A stretch of DNA of 64,000 nucleotides from Apostichopus japonicus (GCF_037975245.1 NC_092562.1:30206054-30270053), one strand, 5' to 3'. Shown: positions 1 through 13,107, counted from the first letter of the stretch. Numbers and translations: made by a program. The notes: generated by a model not told the origin, from the sequence alone.

Positions 1-189
1 ATTTGAGCAGTAACGTTTTTTGCGCACTTTATATAGGCCTATGCTTTCTTTGAGATTTGTTTGTATAGTAGTACGGTAAAGTGGGTATAAACCTGTTTTA
101 CCCGTCAAATTCTCTCAGATCAGGGATTCTCCCCACCCCAATCTCTACCAAGCACCACTGCCCCTGGTATCCCGCGTAGCAAGCCGGGG

Positions 190-1130
190 TTGTGGGGAGT
201 TAATTATTCAAATTTCTCACATGGGGAGGGGGACACCCCTGCCCTCAGACCTCTCCCCAGGACGGCGATCACAAGATGATATATTTGACCCCCCCTTTCA
301 TAGAATCAAGGATCCGCCCTTGCCCGCAGATCAAGTAAATCTCAGGGAATCTATATTTAGAAAAAAAAACATGTGAAGGACCCCACCCCCGTACGAATTT
401 AAGAAGCGGAGGTTGCCCTGGGAGAGTTAATCCCCAGCCATGGCGTAGCCAGGATTTTTGGTTGGGATGGCCAAATCATGATTTTGTTACTATCTAAGCA
501 GAGCGCCACCTTCAGTTTGCGCGGAACGTAGACACTGTAGAAAAGGGTACCTCTAGATCGCCGGAAATGGCACTTGCCAGGTCATGCAAGTTGCATCTAA
601 AAAAATTGTTTATTTTGGGCGAATAATTGTGTTATCTTTTAATTGGGAGTGGCTTTGGCCACTCCATGGCTACGTCTGTGACCCCAGTCAAAAATATGGA
701 GGGGCTGCCCGAACTATTCAAGCGGAAAAATACTTTTGTTCTCTCATAAGTGATAATCACCAGATACATTACATTGCATCTAGACTAAGGTCATTACTTA
801 TTTAAAACATTCTCAACTGTTTTATTTGCCTCAATTGAAAAATATAAGACTAACCCCCAAAATAAGAAAAGTTTTGAACATAAATTAACTTCAAAAGTTG
901 CAAAATATAGCCTAATCCCTAGCACCAGATTGTATATAAGGACCCTTAATTATTCAAAATATTCTCAAATAGGGAGGGGCACCCCCTCCCCTCAGACAAC
1001 TCTCGAGGACGGCGATCAGAAGATGATATATTAGGCCCCCCTTTCATAGAATCATGTACATCTTAGAGCATCTATATTTTAAAAAATATGAGAGGGCACA
1101 TACCCCCACCCCCCCCCCTCCGTACGATAT
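190..1130. repeat. Pair of direct repeats (about 190-400 and 935-1130)
   Basis: Both blocks run TTAATTATTCAAA, then a G-rich/C-rich stretch ending in AGGACGGCGATCA, then AAGATGATATATT and a CCCCCCTTTCATAGAATCA segment, ending in a C-run next to CGTACGA. They lie about 745 bp apart in the same orientation. A related AGGACGGCGATCAC block sits at 23101-23118. This looks like two copies of one repeat family whose ends I could not define. No gene is seen here. Confidence 0.6.
485..585 (+). repeat. Shared core module, copy 1
   Basis: This segment begins TATCTAAGCAGAGCGCCACC and continues to a GATCGCCGGAAATGGCACTT block and AAGTTGCATCTAA. The same roughly 100-bp module recurs on either strand at about 1786-1880, 2519-2617, 3216-3316, 23792-23898 and 24808-24934, each time with different flanks. 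GCGCCA and TGGCGC in most copies form a small inverted repeat. Confidence 0.6.
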
Positions 1131-1281
1131 TACGCTCGGCTTCGCCTCGTCATTCAGACCCCCCCCCTCCCTTCCTTTCTCAAAATCCTGGTTCCGTGCT
1201 TTCTCACTACATACGTACTGAAGGTTATTGCATTTACAGGTGCGTATCCAGGGGGGCGTTGGGGGCGCGCGCCCCCCGGGT

Positions 1282-1406
1282 AAGAAAAAGAGAAGAGAAA
1301 AAAAAAGAGAAGAAAAAAGGAAAAAAGAGGGGAAAAAAAGAGGAGGAGGAGAGGAAGGAAGGGAAAAGAAAAAGAAGAAAGAGAGAAAAAGGAGAAAAAG
1401 AGGGAG
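1282..1406 (+). repeat. 125-nt uninterrupted homopurine tract
   Basis: Every base from 1282 to 1406 is A or G, in runs such as GAAAAAAAAAGAGAAG. The long open readings across it on both strands (Lys/Glu/Arg one way, Phe/Ser/Leu the other) are translations of this simple sequence and are not genes. Confidence 0.9.
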
Positions 1407-2314
1407 TAAAAGCAAAACGCGCAGACACCGGGAAGAGAAAGAAGAACAGTGACATCATTACAGCGCTGAAGGGTAGCCAGTGACGGATCAATGATTTCGT
1501 AAAAGTGTGACTCACCCTACCCCTTACACCGACAACTCCATTTTTTGACGTTTCCATTTTCCTCTCTCACTAATGATCTATATATATACTATATATGGTC
1601 TATCATAACGCGTGTGTAGAATTGTGCTATGAAACCAACTGTGGCTGGTCTCGAACTCGACCGTGTCGTCGGGGAACATGACGCATTTTGGGATGGGGGC
1701 GACCGCCCGCCCCCCCCCCCCATTCAGCACTTTTTTAAATGATATCGCTAAGTAATTTCAAAATAGAAAGTGCTTAGAGGCAACTTACAAGCCTGGGAGG
1801 TGTCATTTCCAGCGATCTGGGAGACATTTTTGGCCAAATTTGCTTGTACGCTTCGCGCCAACCTATGGTGGCGCTACGCTTAGATAATTTGCCTACAGGC
1901 TTCGCCCCTCCCTTGGCAAATTCCTCGCTACGCGCCTGTTCGAATTTGTAACGCAAACAGCAGATATCACATCATATCAGTGAGCATGAAAATGGCGTTC
2001 CAGGATGAAAAGCCTCAAAACTGTCCGACTTGCCTGAAAAAATAACCAAAACTTTTCGCGCGCAAAGCGCGCGTTCAACGTGTTCATGTCAATATCATAT
2101 AAGCAAGCATCGGTTATTACATCGCATGCCATCATGTACCGTACGGTCCGTTAAAATTGCGCAGTATACCGCGGGATGCTAATGTAAACAACGACATGTC
2201 TCATGTAGATGTATAAAAAGCATGGAGGTCCAATTATGTCAAAACTCTCTTTTACATTAGTAATGGCGAATTAGGGCCTGCAACCCCGCCGCGCAGTGGC
2301 GGAGCGTCCATATG

Positions 2315-2340
2315 GTCAGGGGGGCGGATGCCCCCCTGAC
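2315..2340. repeat. Short GC hairpin
   Basis: GTCAGGGGGGC and GCCCCCCTGAC form a perfect 11-bp stem with a GGAT loop. It lies just after CAGTGGCGGAGCGTCC, which resembles a hAT-type terminus whose partner end I could not find. Confidence 0.6.
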
Positions 2341-3361
2341 GGACTCAAATGGACTGCTGGCGCCTTTTTCAGCTCTTTACCACTTTTTACTTATTCTAGA
2401 TTATTGACTTTTTTATTGCGCTCTCATCTACTTATTGACATTTGTCACATTTTGTTGGTGTAATTTGGCGATGACACCTTATTCTTCGTTTATCTGCAAA
2501 TTAGCCAGGCCCGGAAAGGGTCATTTCCGGCGATCTAGGGAGTATCTTTACTCAAAAATTTTCTGTACGCTACGCGCCAACCAGTGGTGGCGCTCCGCTT
2601 AGATAGTGTAGAAAGCGCCCCTTCAGACCATTCTCGCCACTCCTGACCAATACCCCTAGCTTCGCCACTGCCGCCGCGCCTCCTACGCCTATGTGTGTAG
2701 TGTTCGGTTTCGGAAATATCTGCTATTTTTTCATTTCCTTCAACCAAGTTTTATAATAGCCGTTATAACAGGTTTTAATATTTGTACATCAATAAATTAA
2801 CTGTGTCTGAATTTTCGAAAATTTCTGACCAACATTGTACATCACACTTCCCTCAACTCGTGCAATTTTGACCGGTCTGTTAGGGGTTGAAGGAAGTTTT
2901 TTCTATATTGGTTGTCCATAGATGAAATTTTGTACAACATTATGGGTATGTTTTGAAGTGAGTTTATTCACGAGAAATGTGAATTTTCAAATTCTGAACA
3001 AATATGGGGCTTAAAACCTTGAAAAGTGGGGCTGACGGGTATTGTGGGCCGCGACGTAGAATCACCTACAAAAGCAAAGACCCACAGGAGATGCGATCAG
3101 GACGAACATGATGTGTGCCGGGTTGACAATCTTCAAAAAGGTTATGGATGGAAAAAAAACTATTAGGAAATACTTGGTTCTCAGGCAAAAAGTGTACATC
3201 TGGTTGGTCATTTCAAGCCCGAGAAGTGCCGTTTCCGGTGATCTGGGGGGTTTCAAAACAAGAAATTTTCTTGTACGCTGCGCGCCAACCGATGGTGGCG
3301 CTCCGCTTAGATAGTAATTCGCGCCCCCCGGGTTGAAAATCCTGGATACGCGCCTGATTTA

Positions 3362-3856
3362 TGCTAGCCAGTAACGGGTAGGCCTTTGTTAAACTAGCCT
3401 AACAAAGCACAACTGCTACACATACTAATATAAGGATAATTATTTAGAAAGTTGTTAAATATCATTGATGAAATCAAATTTTGTCATGCACATTGTATAT
3501 GTAATTATTTTGCAAATTACACTTATTGATATACCACTTTTTTCTGCATTTCATTAAGCTAGTTTGATTAACAACGTCATCAGATCGGATGACTAGTGAA
3601 GTTTACCTGGCTGTGGTACACTAGGTGGTCATCAGCAATTACAGGACAGTTTTGCCAGATGCAAATCTGTACTAGATGCAAATTTAGTACAAAGTTGGTT
3701 TTCTTAAAAAAAATACTGCGATAAATGTTTACAATGTGTCACGAGTATGCTTGACGCAAGTCTAACGACTATCGTGCAGCTGGATAAATTTACTGATGAA
3801 TATTCATTTGTTGTCTGTTTTGCTCACGAAGTTCAAATTAGTAACATACGACATTC
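3362..3856. other. Intergenic, nothing recognised
   Basis: AT-rich sequence between the TIR element and the CACTA-like element. I see no ORF, RNA gene or repeat in it. Confidence 0.5.
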
Positions 3857-3885
3857 TACACTGTTAAAAAAATTTCTGTAAATTA

Positions 3886-3928
3886 ACAGAAAACGATTGG
3901 AAAAAAAGTTTCCAATCGTTTCCTGTTA
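3886..3928. repeat. Hairpin near the left end of the CACTA-like element
   Basis: AACAGAAAACGATTGGAAA pairs with TTTCCAATCGTTTCCTGTT with one mismatch around a short A-rich loop. It lies 27 bp inside the left terminus, where a transposase or companion protein would bind. Confidence 0.75.
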
Positions 3929-4109
3929 TTTTTACAGACAATCTGTAAAAAGGATTTAACTGGAAAATAATGTTTTCTTTTTACATAGTTTTCCAGTTAA
4001 AATTTTTACAAGAATAATCTGTTAAATAGAATAACATAAAAATTCTGTTTTATTTAGCATTTTTCTCATGTATATTTAACTGAATTCTTCTGATAAAATT
4101 ACAATTTAT

Positions 4110-4740
4110 TCCTGTTTGTTTACAGACAATTTTATTGTGTTTTACTACAAAATTCTGTCTTTTTACAAGTTTTCGATGTTAATTTACCAAATCGTCTGAT
4201 AAAATTACAATTTTTGTCTGTTTTTTTACAGACGGTTTTACTTCTAAATTCTGTCTTTTTACAAGTTTTCGATGTTAATTTACCAAATCGTCTGATAAAA
4301 TTACAATTTTTGTCTGTTTTTTTACAGACGGTTTTACTTCTAAATTCTGTCTTTTTACAAGTTTTCGATGTTAATTTACCAAATCGTCTGATAAAATTAC
4401 AATTTTTGTCTGTTTTTTTACAGACGGTTTTACTTCTAAATTCTGTCTTCTTACAAGTTTTCGATGTTAATTTACCAAATCGTCTGATAAAATTACAATT
4501 TTTGTCTGTTTTTTTACAGACGGTTTTACTTCTAAATTCTGTTTTCTTACAAGTTTTCGATGTTAATTTACCAAATCGTCTGATAAAATTACAATTTTTG
4601 TCTGTTTTATTACAGGCGGTTTTACTCCTAAATTCTGTCTTTTTTACAGGATTTTGATGTTAATCGTTCAGTCAATTTGCTTAAATCTTCTGATAAAATT
4701 CAAATTTATGTTTTTTTTACAGACGCTTTTAACGTGTTTG
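4110..4740. repeat. 96-bp subterminal tandem repeat
   Basis: A 96-bp unit repeats with few changes about five times at 4165-4650, with degenerate copies on both sides. Each unit holds GTTTTCGATGTTAATTTACC and a TTTTTTTACAGACGG block. Because 96 is divisible by three, the array reads open for 147 codons as a 32-residue repeat. This is not a gene. The array is probably the binding region at the left end of the element. Confidence 0.85.
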
Positions 4741-7183
4741 TCTACCAAATCTGTCCTTTAACAATTTTTTTATGTGAATTATTAATGTTTTATCAATTCC
4801 ATAAAAAAGAAACATAAGTGTGAAAATTTGATATTGACAATTAAAATAAATTGATGGGTTTTATCTGTCTTAGTTTACGGCAAGGTTTCTACAAAAAGAA
4901 AGTACATACTTAAGGAATACGCCAAAAATATACGGTAGAAGTACGTTGAAATGCTCATGTTTATTTTCACCCTTTATTTACACAACTTCTTCATTCATCT
5001 TGGAGTGAGGTCTTCCCCAAAAACATGCACATACAAAGGTGCTTTTAACCTATCACTTTTCACCACTTTACTAAAACTAAAAGCTTCTTAAGTAGATACT
5101 AGAAACACAAAAACTCAATTATAAAACAACAAGTAGAGAACTTAAACTTCAACACTGAAACAATAATTCTACTTTTCAAGATTTGAGAAAAGACTGGTGA
5201 CTGATATCACAAACTTCAGGCCAAGGCAATTACAAACCAGTTACAAAAGTCTGTATAGGAACAATAAGAGATACAGGTTTTGCAACTGTTCTCAAGAGGT
5301 GGTAAGATCACCTTACACCAAAAGCAACACATTGAAAGCTACTTCATTTGTTGCTATCTTTGGTTAGGGCCAATTAAGTTGCCCAAAAAAACCACAAACT
5401 ATGTGACCCTTAATTTTACAAACTGACTGCAATTATAAACTTTCTAAATGGCATATACTGCAAAAAGCTCTTCACTGAATATTAAGCTAAAGTAAGATTT
5501 TTCATACAATAATATCCTTGTAATGTATTTATAATCATATACTATATTATGTCAGCCTCCTCACAGTATTAAAAATTCTCCATAGAGTTGGTCAAGGCAT
5601 GTGGCTTATGACAAACTATTCAAGAACAACTATATGATCATCTTCTGTAAATCAGTTTCAAACATTATTTTTCAACCCATGAAGTGGAAGACCCCAGTTT
5701 GGGACGACAAACACCCTGAAACTATCCCAAAGTGGTCATTTCAAATGGAATACAATCATTAGCCAAAACCTTATTACATGGTAGGCTTAAGGGTTAATTG
5801 ACGTTATAAGCTTCAAACTTTCTAATTATTATTACACAACTTTCAAACATTTTCATATAAAGCTGAGCCATGATATCATGAACATGCAATCATTTCTGCA
5901 ATGCAAATGTCAAAATGGAAACTAAAAACACAGAACTTAGTAAATCAACAAGGAAGTAACTTAAAGTCCAAAACTGAAACAGTAAACCTCTTTTTCAATG
6001 TTGAAAAAATTGGTGCATGCCAATATAAACTTCAGGCCCTGTCAATTCCAAACCAGATGTCTATGAATACCAAGACTAAAATATAAATTCCAGCCAGAAA
6101 TGGATATTCTCACAAGTACATTAATAATTATTTGATGGAGTATTTCACTGGGGAAGGGGATGTAGAAAGGAAAACTTGGTCTTAATGCATAGGCAGTGCA
6201 GTTCCTATAGACCCTACACTACACACAGTAATAGACAAGCATACGTTAGTATAGTTTTGTGGCACTACACACTGTAATCACACTTTTTTTTAAATGAAGT
6301 AGTTTAAATAATATCACATAGTATAAACTCACCACTGAAAACGAAAAATGGCAAACATTTCACCATTTAAGGAATGGTTCAATGTGCATGAGCACTGGTA
6401 TTAAAATGAACCCATTGTCCTTGTAAACATTTATACTTATTAGAAAGTTTCCTTTCGTGGCTACTGCCTTAATGCATGTTATGATCAGGAAATCCACTGG
6501 ATGAAATTTTTCTTCAATTGAATAGCACTCTAGGAAGAGGATAGAAGGGGGCACAAATTTGCAGTCAATTCTTTGGGCAATTTGAAATGTAAGGTCATAG
6601 AAGGTGTCACATTTACTATCAAAAGTGAACTTTTAGCAGGCAGGTGTAACAATATAGTGTTAGTAATAGAACTTCATATTAATCAATACTTTATATGTCT
6701 GAATAACATGCCAACATGAATGAATAGAATTCCATAAACAAACTCTACAGTCTCATCTCCTGCTTGCTTCAAGTCCACCTTAGGTAGAAAATGTGATGCA
6801 AAGCCCATGAAAATGCATAGATTTCAGTTCTCTTTAATTATCTAAAACAAAATTTCATCTGAAACCATTCTGCTTTAGAGGCACAGAATATGGAGATTGG
6901 TGTGCAGATTATTTCATGTCTGTGTACTCAGTACTGATTGTAGTACATAAAAACATCATCCACCTGAACGTTCCTTACATATAAGCTGAATGTCTATATA
7001 CATGAAGGAAACACTAAGAGTGGCTAAAGGCGACATTGAGGTTCCAGCCAGAAGTAACCATCTTAACTTGATTTTAAATGAGTTGAATAAAAACAAAAAA
7101 ACAAACGTTTCTAAATGGTTCCTGTAGTAACTAAACTCGAAATAAGTCCACTGATCACCATACTACACTGTTTGATTTTTTTA
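4741..7183. other. Non-coding left internal region of the CACTA-like element
   Basis: AT-rich sequence between the subterminal array and the last exon of the SAM-domain gene. I see no exon or repeat I can support. Confidence 0.4.
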
Positions 7184-10100
7184 TTACTTTGTTGACTCAT
7201 CCTTGATATGTCCCAAAAGAGACAACACTTTGGGATTTATGGCTGAGGATTTCCTACTTTTTCCTGATGTGGGTGGGTTGATTCCAACAAAGCACCTGCC
7301 AAAAAAAAAAAATGAGTTGATTTTTGTTACTTTTGGTGGGAATTAATATTTTCATCATTGACCTTGACACTTGACCAGTAGAAAACCATGTCTTTAAAAC
7401 ATGATACTTCTAAAAATTTGTTGCACATTAATTATTCACTTCACTGTTTCAGGTATAAATTAAATGGCTTCTCACACTGCTTTCATATTAGTTTGTATTT
7501 ATAATTATGAAAGTCATAATGATTGTGGTCAAAACATTTTTAAGCATATTTCCTTATTCACAATTCTTTTATAACTTTTTTTTTGAGAACAGTTGTTGTT
7601 TATAACAGTCAATTCCACAAGAAGACTGTCCATGAAATCAATTTGGAATGTACAGTTTGAAGGATTAAAGCCTGGGTCCCATCCATACAATTCTACAAGC
7701 AGTAAATTTTAAACAAAGTCCGACGATGAAACACAAGAATCAACTTCAAAATCGACAAAATGCAGGTGGATTGTAGTTGAAAGGAAATAGGACACTGATC
7801 TTCTTGGAGCAACGATCAGGATCGACTTTTTCAACTGTGCATTTTGTTGCAAGTTTAATCCCAATGTTGATGGGACTAGGGCTCTACAAATAATGTCACT
7901 GCATAAATATTCTACGATCTTCAAATTAATGATGCTGTTACTATTTAACACTAAACACCTACTGCAGCAGTTCATCTAAACTGAGGTAAATAATTGTTAA
8001 GTTAGACTATGACCAAATTTCAAGTAACAGTACCTTCAATGGTATTCTAAGTTGGGATCATGATCTTCTCTCTAGACAGACAAATTATGACTTACTTGTG
8101 TAACTACTCAACTGAATTTTACACTGGTTCAAGTCTTTCCCAAGTGTTGGTAGAAAACACACTATACAAGTAAAACACTACCATGAGTTACAACTCCAAT
8201 CCCAGCTATAACCACTACTGTACAAATATTCATTCATATTCCATTAACACTTACCTCTGGATGAACTCCAATGTCACACAGCTGTCTGCAGGATACTGAA
8301 TGTTTAAAACATAGTATGTGGCAAAGAGGTAGGCAAGGGCACTCTGAAAATCAGCAATAAGATGATTGACAACTACCTTGTCAACTGCGATCATATACTT
8401 CCGCCCGGCCAACAGTTTGGTTCCTGTGATATCAATATTCAAACAAAGATAAAAATGTCAATCCGAGTTTCACTTTGTCATTATTTTCCGAAATTGAAAT
8501 TTTTTAGTGCTGTTACGGCCCGACTAAGAATATGTTTCCATTCTTTTACTGAAGGATTATCATGTAACATTCTCAAGAGTAGTAACTTTTTTAGGGACCT
8601 TAAAAAAGGTATGTCCATTAAACACTTAACCTAGAAACTGCAATGACAAGATCAAAAGTGAATTGCAAGCAGAACCCACTGATTTTTCACTGAATGATGC
8701 AAAGCCTAAATCAGTGGACAACCCGTCCCCCACATTGGAAGAAAAAAATTCTCTGCCCTGCCTCTGTAAGAATAGGTATCACACCAAACAAGAGCATTGG
8801 TCATCTATTGCCTTGCATCTTTGATTCTATGCAAATCTTATGCATAACTTGAAGGCCAAATGCAATTACCCCATTCTGACTACAAACCCTCTATACTAAT
8901 TCATAAATATGTACACGTCATTCTTTTAATCTCAAAACAATGTTTCTGTTACATTTTTACCTTTACTACTGGACATGAACGTTCTGAACCAACCTGAATG
9001 AGAGATTTGAAGGATTTAGCTGATGCTTCCAAGTAAGAGTTGGATGATTGCTTATGCCATTACACCAAACTGAGTCTAAATTACTGCCGCCAGACTGATC
9101 CCTAAATTTTGACAATGGTTTGTGGCATATTTAGAGCCACTTCCCATCATAGCCAGAAGATGTAACTTCAATAAATGAATCTTCTCTTTCATCTAAATAT
9201 CACATTATACTAAATCTTGGCAAACTGCTTCTCAGTATCTAACAAGTATCTACCACACTGAAAGCTAGTACATTTGTTCCCATGTCACATTTAGAACACT
9301 TTTGATAAGTATATACCTCTATTGCACAATTTGGAAAGGAAGACTTTGCATTTGAATTAAGAAACAGGAATTCCTACTTTAGTCTGAGCCTAGCAAGGGA
9401 TCAATGGTAGGAAAAGACAGGCTTGGTAAAACAATCAGTAGTATTCAAAAAAAAATGTTGAGCAGGATCCAAGGGATACTTTAAATCTGATGTGCTTAAA
9501 TATTGTTGATGAAAATAACAAAGCTCTGTAAACAGAAACACCCGAAATGTACATTCAAGAAGCTTACCCGAAACAACAATACAGGGTGATGGAGAGTTCA
9601 AGCCAGAAACAGCCTCCTGATCACTGCTTGTCTCCTGGGAAAGTAAAATATGTGCAACTTGTATTTTAAAACCTGAAACTTATACAAAGTTGTCTGGTGG
9701 CAGAAATTGGATAACAATTTGATCTGGGCCCCATTCTACAAAGAGTAACCCACAATTTTAGATTTGATTCATAGTCTGTGTTTAACTTTAAATCACACTC
9801 AAGACAAAGAAAAACTCTGTATGGAACAGGGCCCTAGTTAGGATATTATATAGCAGTTATATATATATATATATATATATATATAGCAGTTAATTGTCAA
9901 CTTAGTGTAGGTCAAAGTTCACTTCAGTAGCCATCATGATGGCAGTCTACATGACTACTCATTACTAAATAATGTTTAATTATTGGCCATATACAGCACA
10001 CATTTTGACCAAGTCTGTATAAACACACTTAAAAGAACACATGTGGCATTACACCTCGAGTACACACATTGCTTTTGGCATGATCTAAGAACATATTCTG

Positions 10101-12432
10101 CACCTGTGGCATAGTCAGGTTGTTGTCATGGGGCTGATTTGCAACTCTATGTAAGGTGTCCTGAAAGGCTGATCAACATAACACTACAGAGACTATAACA
10201 ATGTGACACTGAAATTTTACTTAAAATCCACACTTTGCCATCCCTTGCTTAAAATTAGGCTTTCAACTAATCTATGGTTAGTTCAACTTTACCAGGGTGA
10301 AATTGCACTTTTTACTGTAGTCTTCAACCTTATCTTGCTATAATATTTGCCAAGTAATTTACCAGCATGACAACCTTTGCAAATAAATGAAATAGAAAAA
10401 AAATATCAGTTCACTTTATAGAAATACTCACCTTTGATAGGTACAACAGGGTATCTACTTTCTCCCCAAAGTAGCAAGTAAGTAGCCAGATTAATCCAGG
10501 CATCTCAGGAGTAAGATCGTTTGTTTCTGCTCTGGCAACTTCTATGGCATCAAAAACATCTTTTAAAGCTGGCTTTTTTGTAGCAACTTTCCTCAAATAT
10601 TGCATAACAGACTGACCTTTGGTATCTAAAGATTTAGAAAGAGTAGGCATCAGTTCAATACCAACCAATTCATGAAAGTGGCTCATCATACCAATGCTTT
10701 CCAGGAGAAATGGGTATTCTTCTATTATCCCTATGAGGGTTATGCTGTTTGTATTGATCATTGTGCGGATAGTGAAATACAACAGTTTCATGTTCATCTG
10801 AATGATTTCTTCATCCCACTTATCTTCATTTTCATACATTTCCTTTAGTTCAAGGGTTCTCCTTTTTTGAGATGTTTCGTCTTCCCTCTCTGGCAACCCT
10901 TTTGGTTGCCAGTTCTGACAACCATAAGAGTCTCGTTTTTTTGCTCGCTTAGGCTTCTGTTCTGAAGACTCATCATCTGATGTGCTGGTCAATGAAGACG
11001 TTCCTGGCAGATATGTTTCAGTCCGTCTCAGGTTGTTGATTCTGTTTTCCATTTGCTTAAGTACAGATTCAAAGCCATCTCCAATAACTTCACCGCCTAT
11101 GTCATCTCTAAAGCTTGCTGGGTAAGAATCAACAATTGTTTTTGAAATAATGGCAAGATTCTTACGGCCCGGATTGCGATTTTTCTTCATGATGTCATCA
11201 CATATTATTCGTATCATTTCCTTTCTGTCTCTTGGTGATGGCCTTGTACATTTCTTTAATGAATCACTTAAGTTCTTAGGCATTTTGTTCCACTGGACTG
11301 TAAAAGTTTCCACCCAGTGCTTCTTTAGTGAGGTAGGAGTTCCTGGACTTGAGCTGGATGACTCTGAAGAAGCAACTGATCCGACTAGTTGAAAATCTTC
11401 CATTCCCAACTCCAGTTGGTGATTTAGTTCACTTGGGGTAGTATCTGGCAAAAAAAGGAAAAATTGAACATCAGGGCCTTGTTTCACAAAGAGTTATGCT
11501 CAGTCAAGTTTGATATGTAGAACATAAGTTAGCAATAAATCAAACTAAGACTGAGCGTAACTCTTCATGAAATGGGGCGAGGACTACCTCTAAAACTAAC
11601 AGAAATGTTTTCAATGAATAAAAACATTAAATTTCCAAGAAATATGTAAGAACTAGTGTAGCCTCTTGTTGCCACATGTGTACATATCCAGTCTTACAAT
11701 GATATGAAAGCATTAGCTACAAGCCAACAAACTTGCATTTCCTCATTTCTCTAAACAACTGCAATTGAAATTGATACAGAATACAAGTAGTGTACAGTAT
11801 GCCATTGGCACAACGAAAACACTGTCTATCTGAAAACAAGGATGAGAATGTGTGGACATAAAAGCACTGGAATGTTTATTAATTACAAATTTAGAGTCTT
11901 GTACATATTTACACTGCAAAGTTTCTGTTAAGCAACTGTCCATGAATGATTACCTCAACTATAAAGCAGATAAACTTGCAAGATTACATGTAGGCTGTTC
12001 AAGCATGATCTAGTCACAAACTCTTCATTTCAGAACTGTAATGACTTTTGGTACTGATTTTTTTGTCCTTTTGGTAAACATGATAGTTTCCAGGTCACAT
12101 ATTGCCTCCTCACTCTGCAAGTACTGTGCTGTGCACACTAAATTGGCCTACTAAAAGAAATGTACAAAATACTGGGGTCTGGACGATACAGTACCTTCAA
12201 CCCTTGTAGACCAAGCTTTCAAAAGCTTTCTCCGCTGAATTGGTTTCAAATTGTGGAGATCCTCTTCTGTAACATACTTTAAATCTGCAACACTTTCAAC
12301 TCCTGCTCTTATGAGCAGTTCTAGCATCTCCTTAATCTTGTAGGTGGGCAGTAGTGGAAAGACATCACTCACAGCACTCTCAATTGGACCAAGAAGAACA
12401 GTATCATCTGAAGATGTATCTGACAGTTCCAT
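7184..12432 (-). CDS. SAM-domain accessory protein of the transposon (SAMD3-like family), six exons, frameshifted
   Basis: Proposed exons, 5' to 3': 12432-12195, 11444-10432, 10160-10104, 9635-9568, 8423-8255 and 7295-7184, all with GT/AG borders. Exon 1 gives a SAM-like segment of about 80 residues. Exon 2 gives a long conserved region with RDRKEMIRIICDDI and a DDIGGEVIGDGFESVL stretch. Exons 5 and 6 give the C-terminus with YVLNIQYPADSC, TLEFIQR, CFVGINPP and a stop, followed at once by AATAAA on the coding strand. The pattern matches proteins annotated as SAMD3-like in fish and marine invertebrates. Phases agree throughout except in exon 4, where one extra T (AAA on the plus strand at 9600-9602) breaks the frame. 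Its role is unknown; a TnpA-like DNA-binding partner of the transposase is an inference from position. Confidence 0.7.
9858..9884. repeat. (AT)n microsatellite
   Basis: An uninterrupted AT dinucleotide run inside the third intron of the SAM-domain gene, flanked on both sides by TATAGCAGTTA/ATAGCAGTTAA. Confidence 0.9.
10432..11444 (-). CDS. Exon 2 of the SAM-domain gene: main conserved region
   Basis: This 1013-nt exon follows a TTTTTTTGCCAG acceptor and ends at an AAAG|GTGAGT donor. Its reading completes the phase-1 codon left by exon 1. It holds a Ser-rich linker, the conserved RDRKEMIRIICDDI region, a basic stretch KPKRAKKRDSYG that could be a nuclear localisation signal, and a helical C-terminal part ending in GEKVDTLLYLSK. 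Open readings on the other strand here are shadows. Confidence 0.7.
12195..12432 (-). CDS. Exon 1 of the SAM-domain gene: start codon and SAM-like fold
   Basis: The exon starts at an ATG and ends phase 1 at a GAAG|GTACTG donor. It encodes an acidic Ser/Thr/Asp leader and then FPLLPTYKIKEMLELLIRAG and YVTEEDLHNL followed by RRKLLKAW, which fits the helices of a SAM domain, usually a protein-protein or polymerisation module. Confidence 0.7.
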
Positions 12433-13107
12433 TTTGAATCAACACAAACCACTCTGCCAACAGCAAGAAACATATAGCTGACTGATTTTGTTAATGTGAA
12501 CGTCTGTCACTATTGAGTTGACACCTCAAACTGACAAATACTACTATACTATTTTTACACAATGGCTCAAGCAATAAATAATGACCACTGCATTGACCAT
12601 TCCTTTACTATAGCTCAGATTACTTTGTTTTCCTGCACTATCAAGAATGTAGATCTTTGTTCAAGGAAAGATAACTACTCAGTACATTATAAAGCCTGAA
12701 TAAATATGTATTAAATAGCAAATGCAGTCCCAAAATTTGAATTTGTGGACTATGATAGGCCAAGTGGGGAGTGAGTGTTCACTCACATGAAAACAGAACT
12801 AAATGAATAAATTATTGAATTGAGGCTAGGTGCAACATTTCTGTTGTGAATCATCCAAATGCTCTAAAATTTCTCAGAGAAGCACCAGCATTGATATTTG
12901 ATAGGTTTATTTGATGTTTGAAGCATTGTTGGGGAAACTGCATATATGCCTTACATGCAATAAACATACACAACTTAGAACGATATATGCTGAATGTACG
13001 GTATTGGACCCTGTGTAAACATGTGACATATTGAACACATGAGGCAAGGTAAATGCATGCACATACATCCATAACATGGCCAAGTACCATCATCATTATT
13101 GAGAAAG

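Larger units (their letters stand above)
1237..3356. mobile_element. TIR DNA transposon (2.1 kb), probably composite
   Basis: The left end reads CAGGTGCGTATCCAGG and the right end CCTGGATACGCGCCTG, near-perfect terminal inverted repeats. ATTTA directly flanks both ends (1232-1236 and 3357-3361), which suggests a 5-bp target duplication as in hAT5-type elements. No transposase is readable. The interior holds a homopurine tract, a hairpin and three copies of the shared core module, so it is probably composite. Its right third (about 2740-3356) matches the repeat at 23781-24403 in inverse orientation. Confidence 0.55.

Noticed and set aside
1044-1557. Long open frames on both strands (Lys/Arg-rich and Phe/Leu/Ser-rich)
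   Set aside because: They are readings of the homopurine tract and its flanks.
4214-4657. Open frame of 147 codons with a perfect 32-residue repeat
   Set aside because: It is the translation of the 96-bp subterminal tandem repeat of the CACTA-like element; there is no sign of a real gene.
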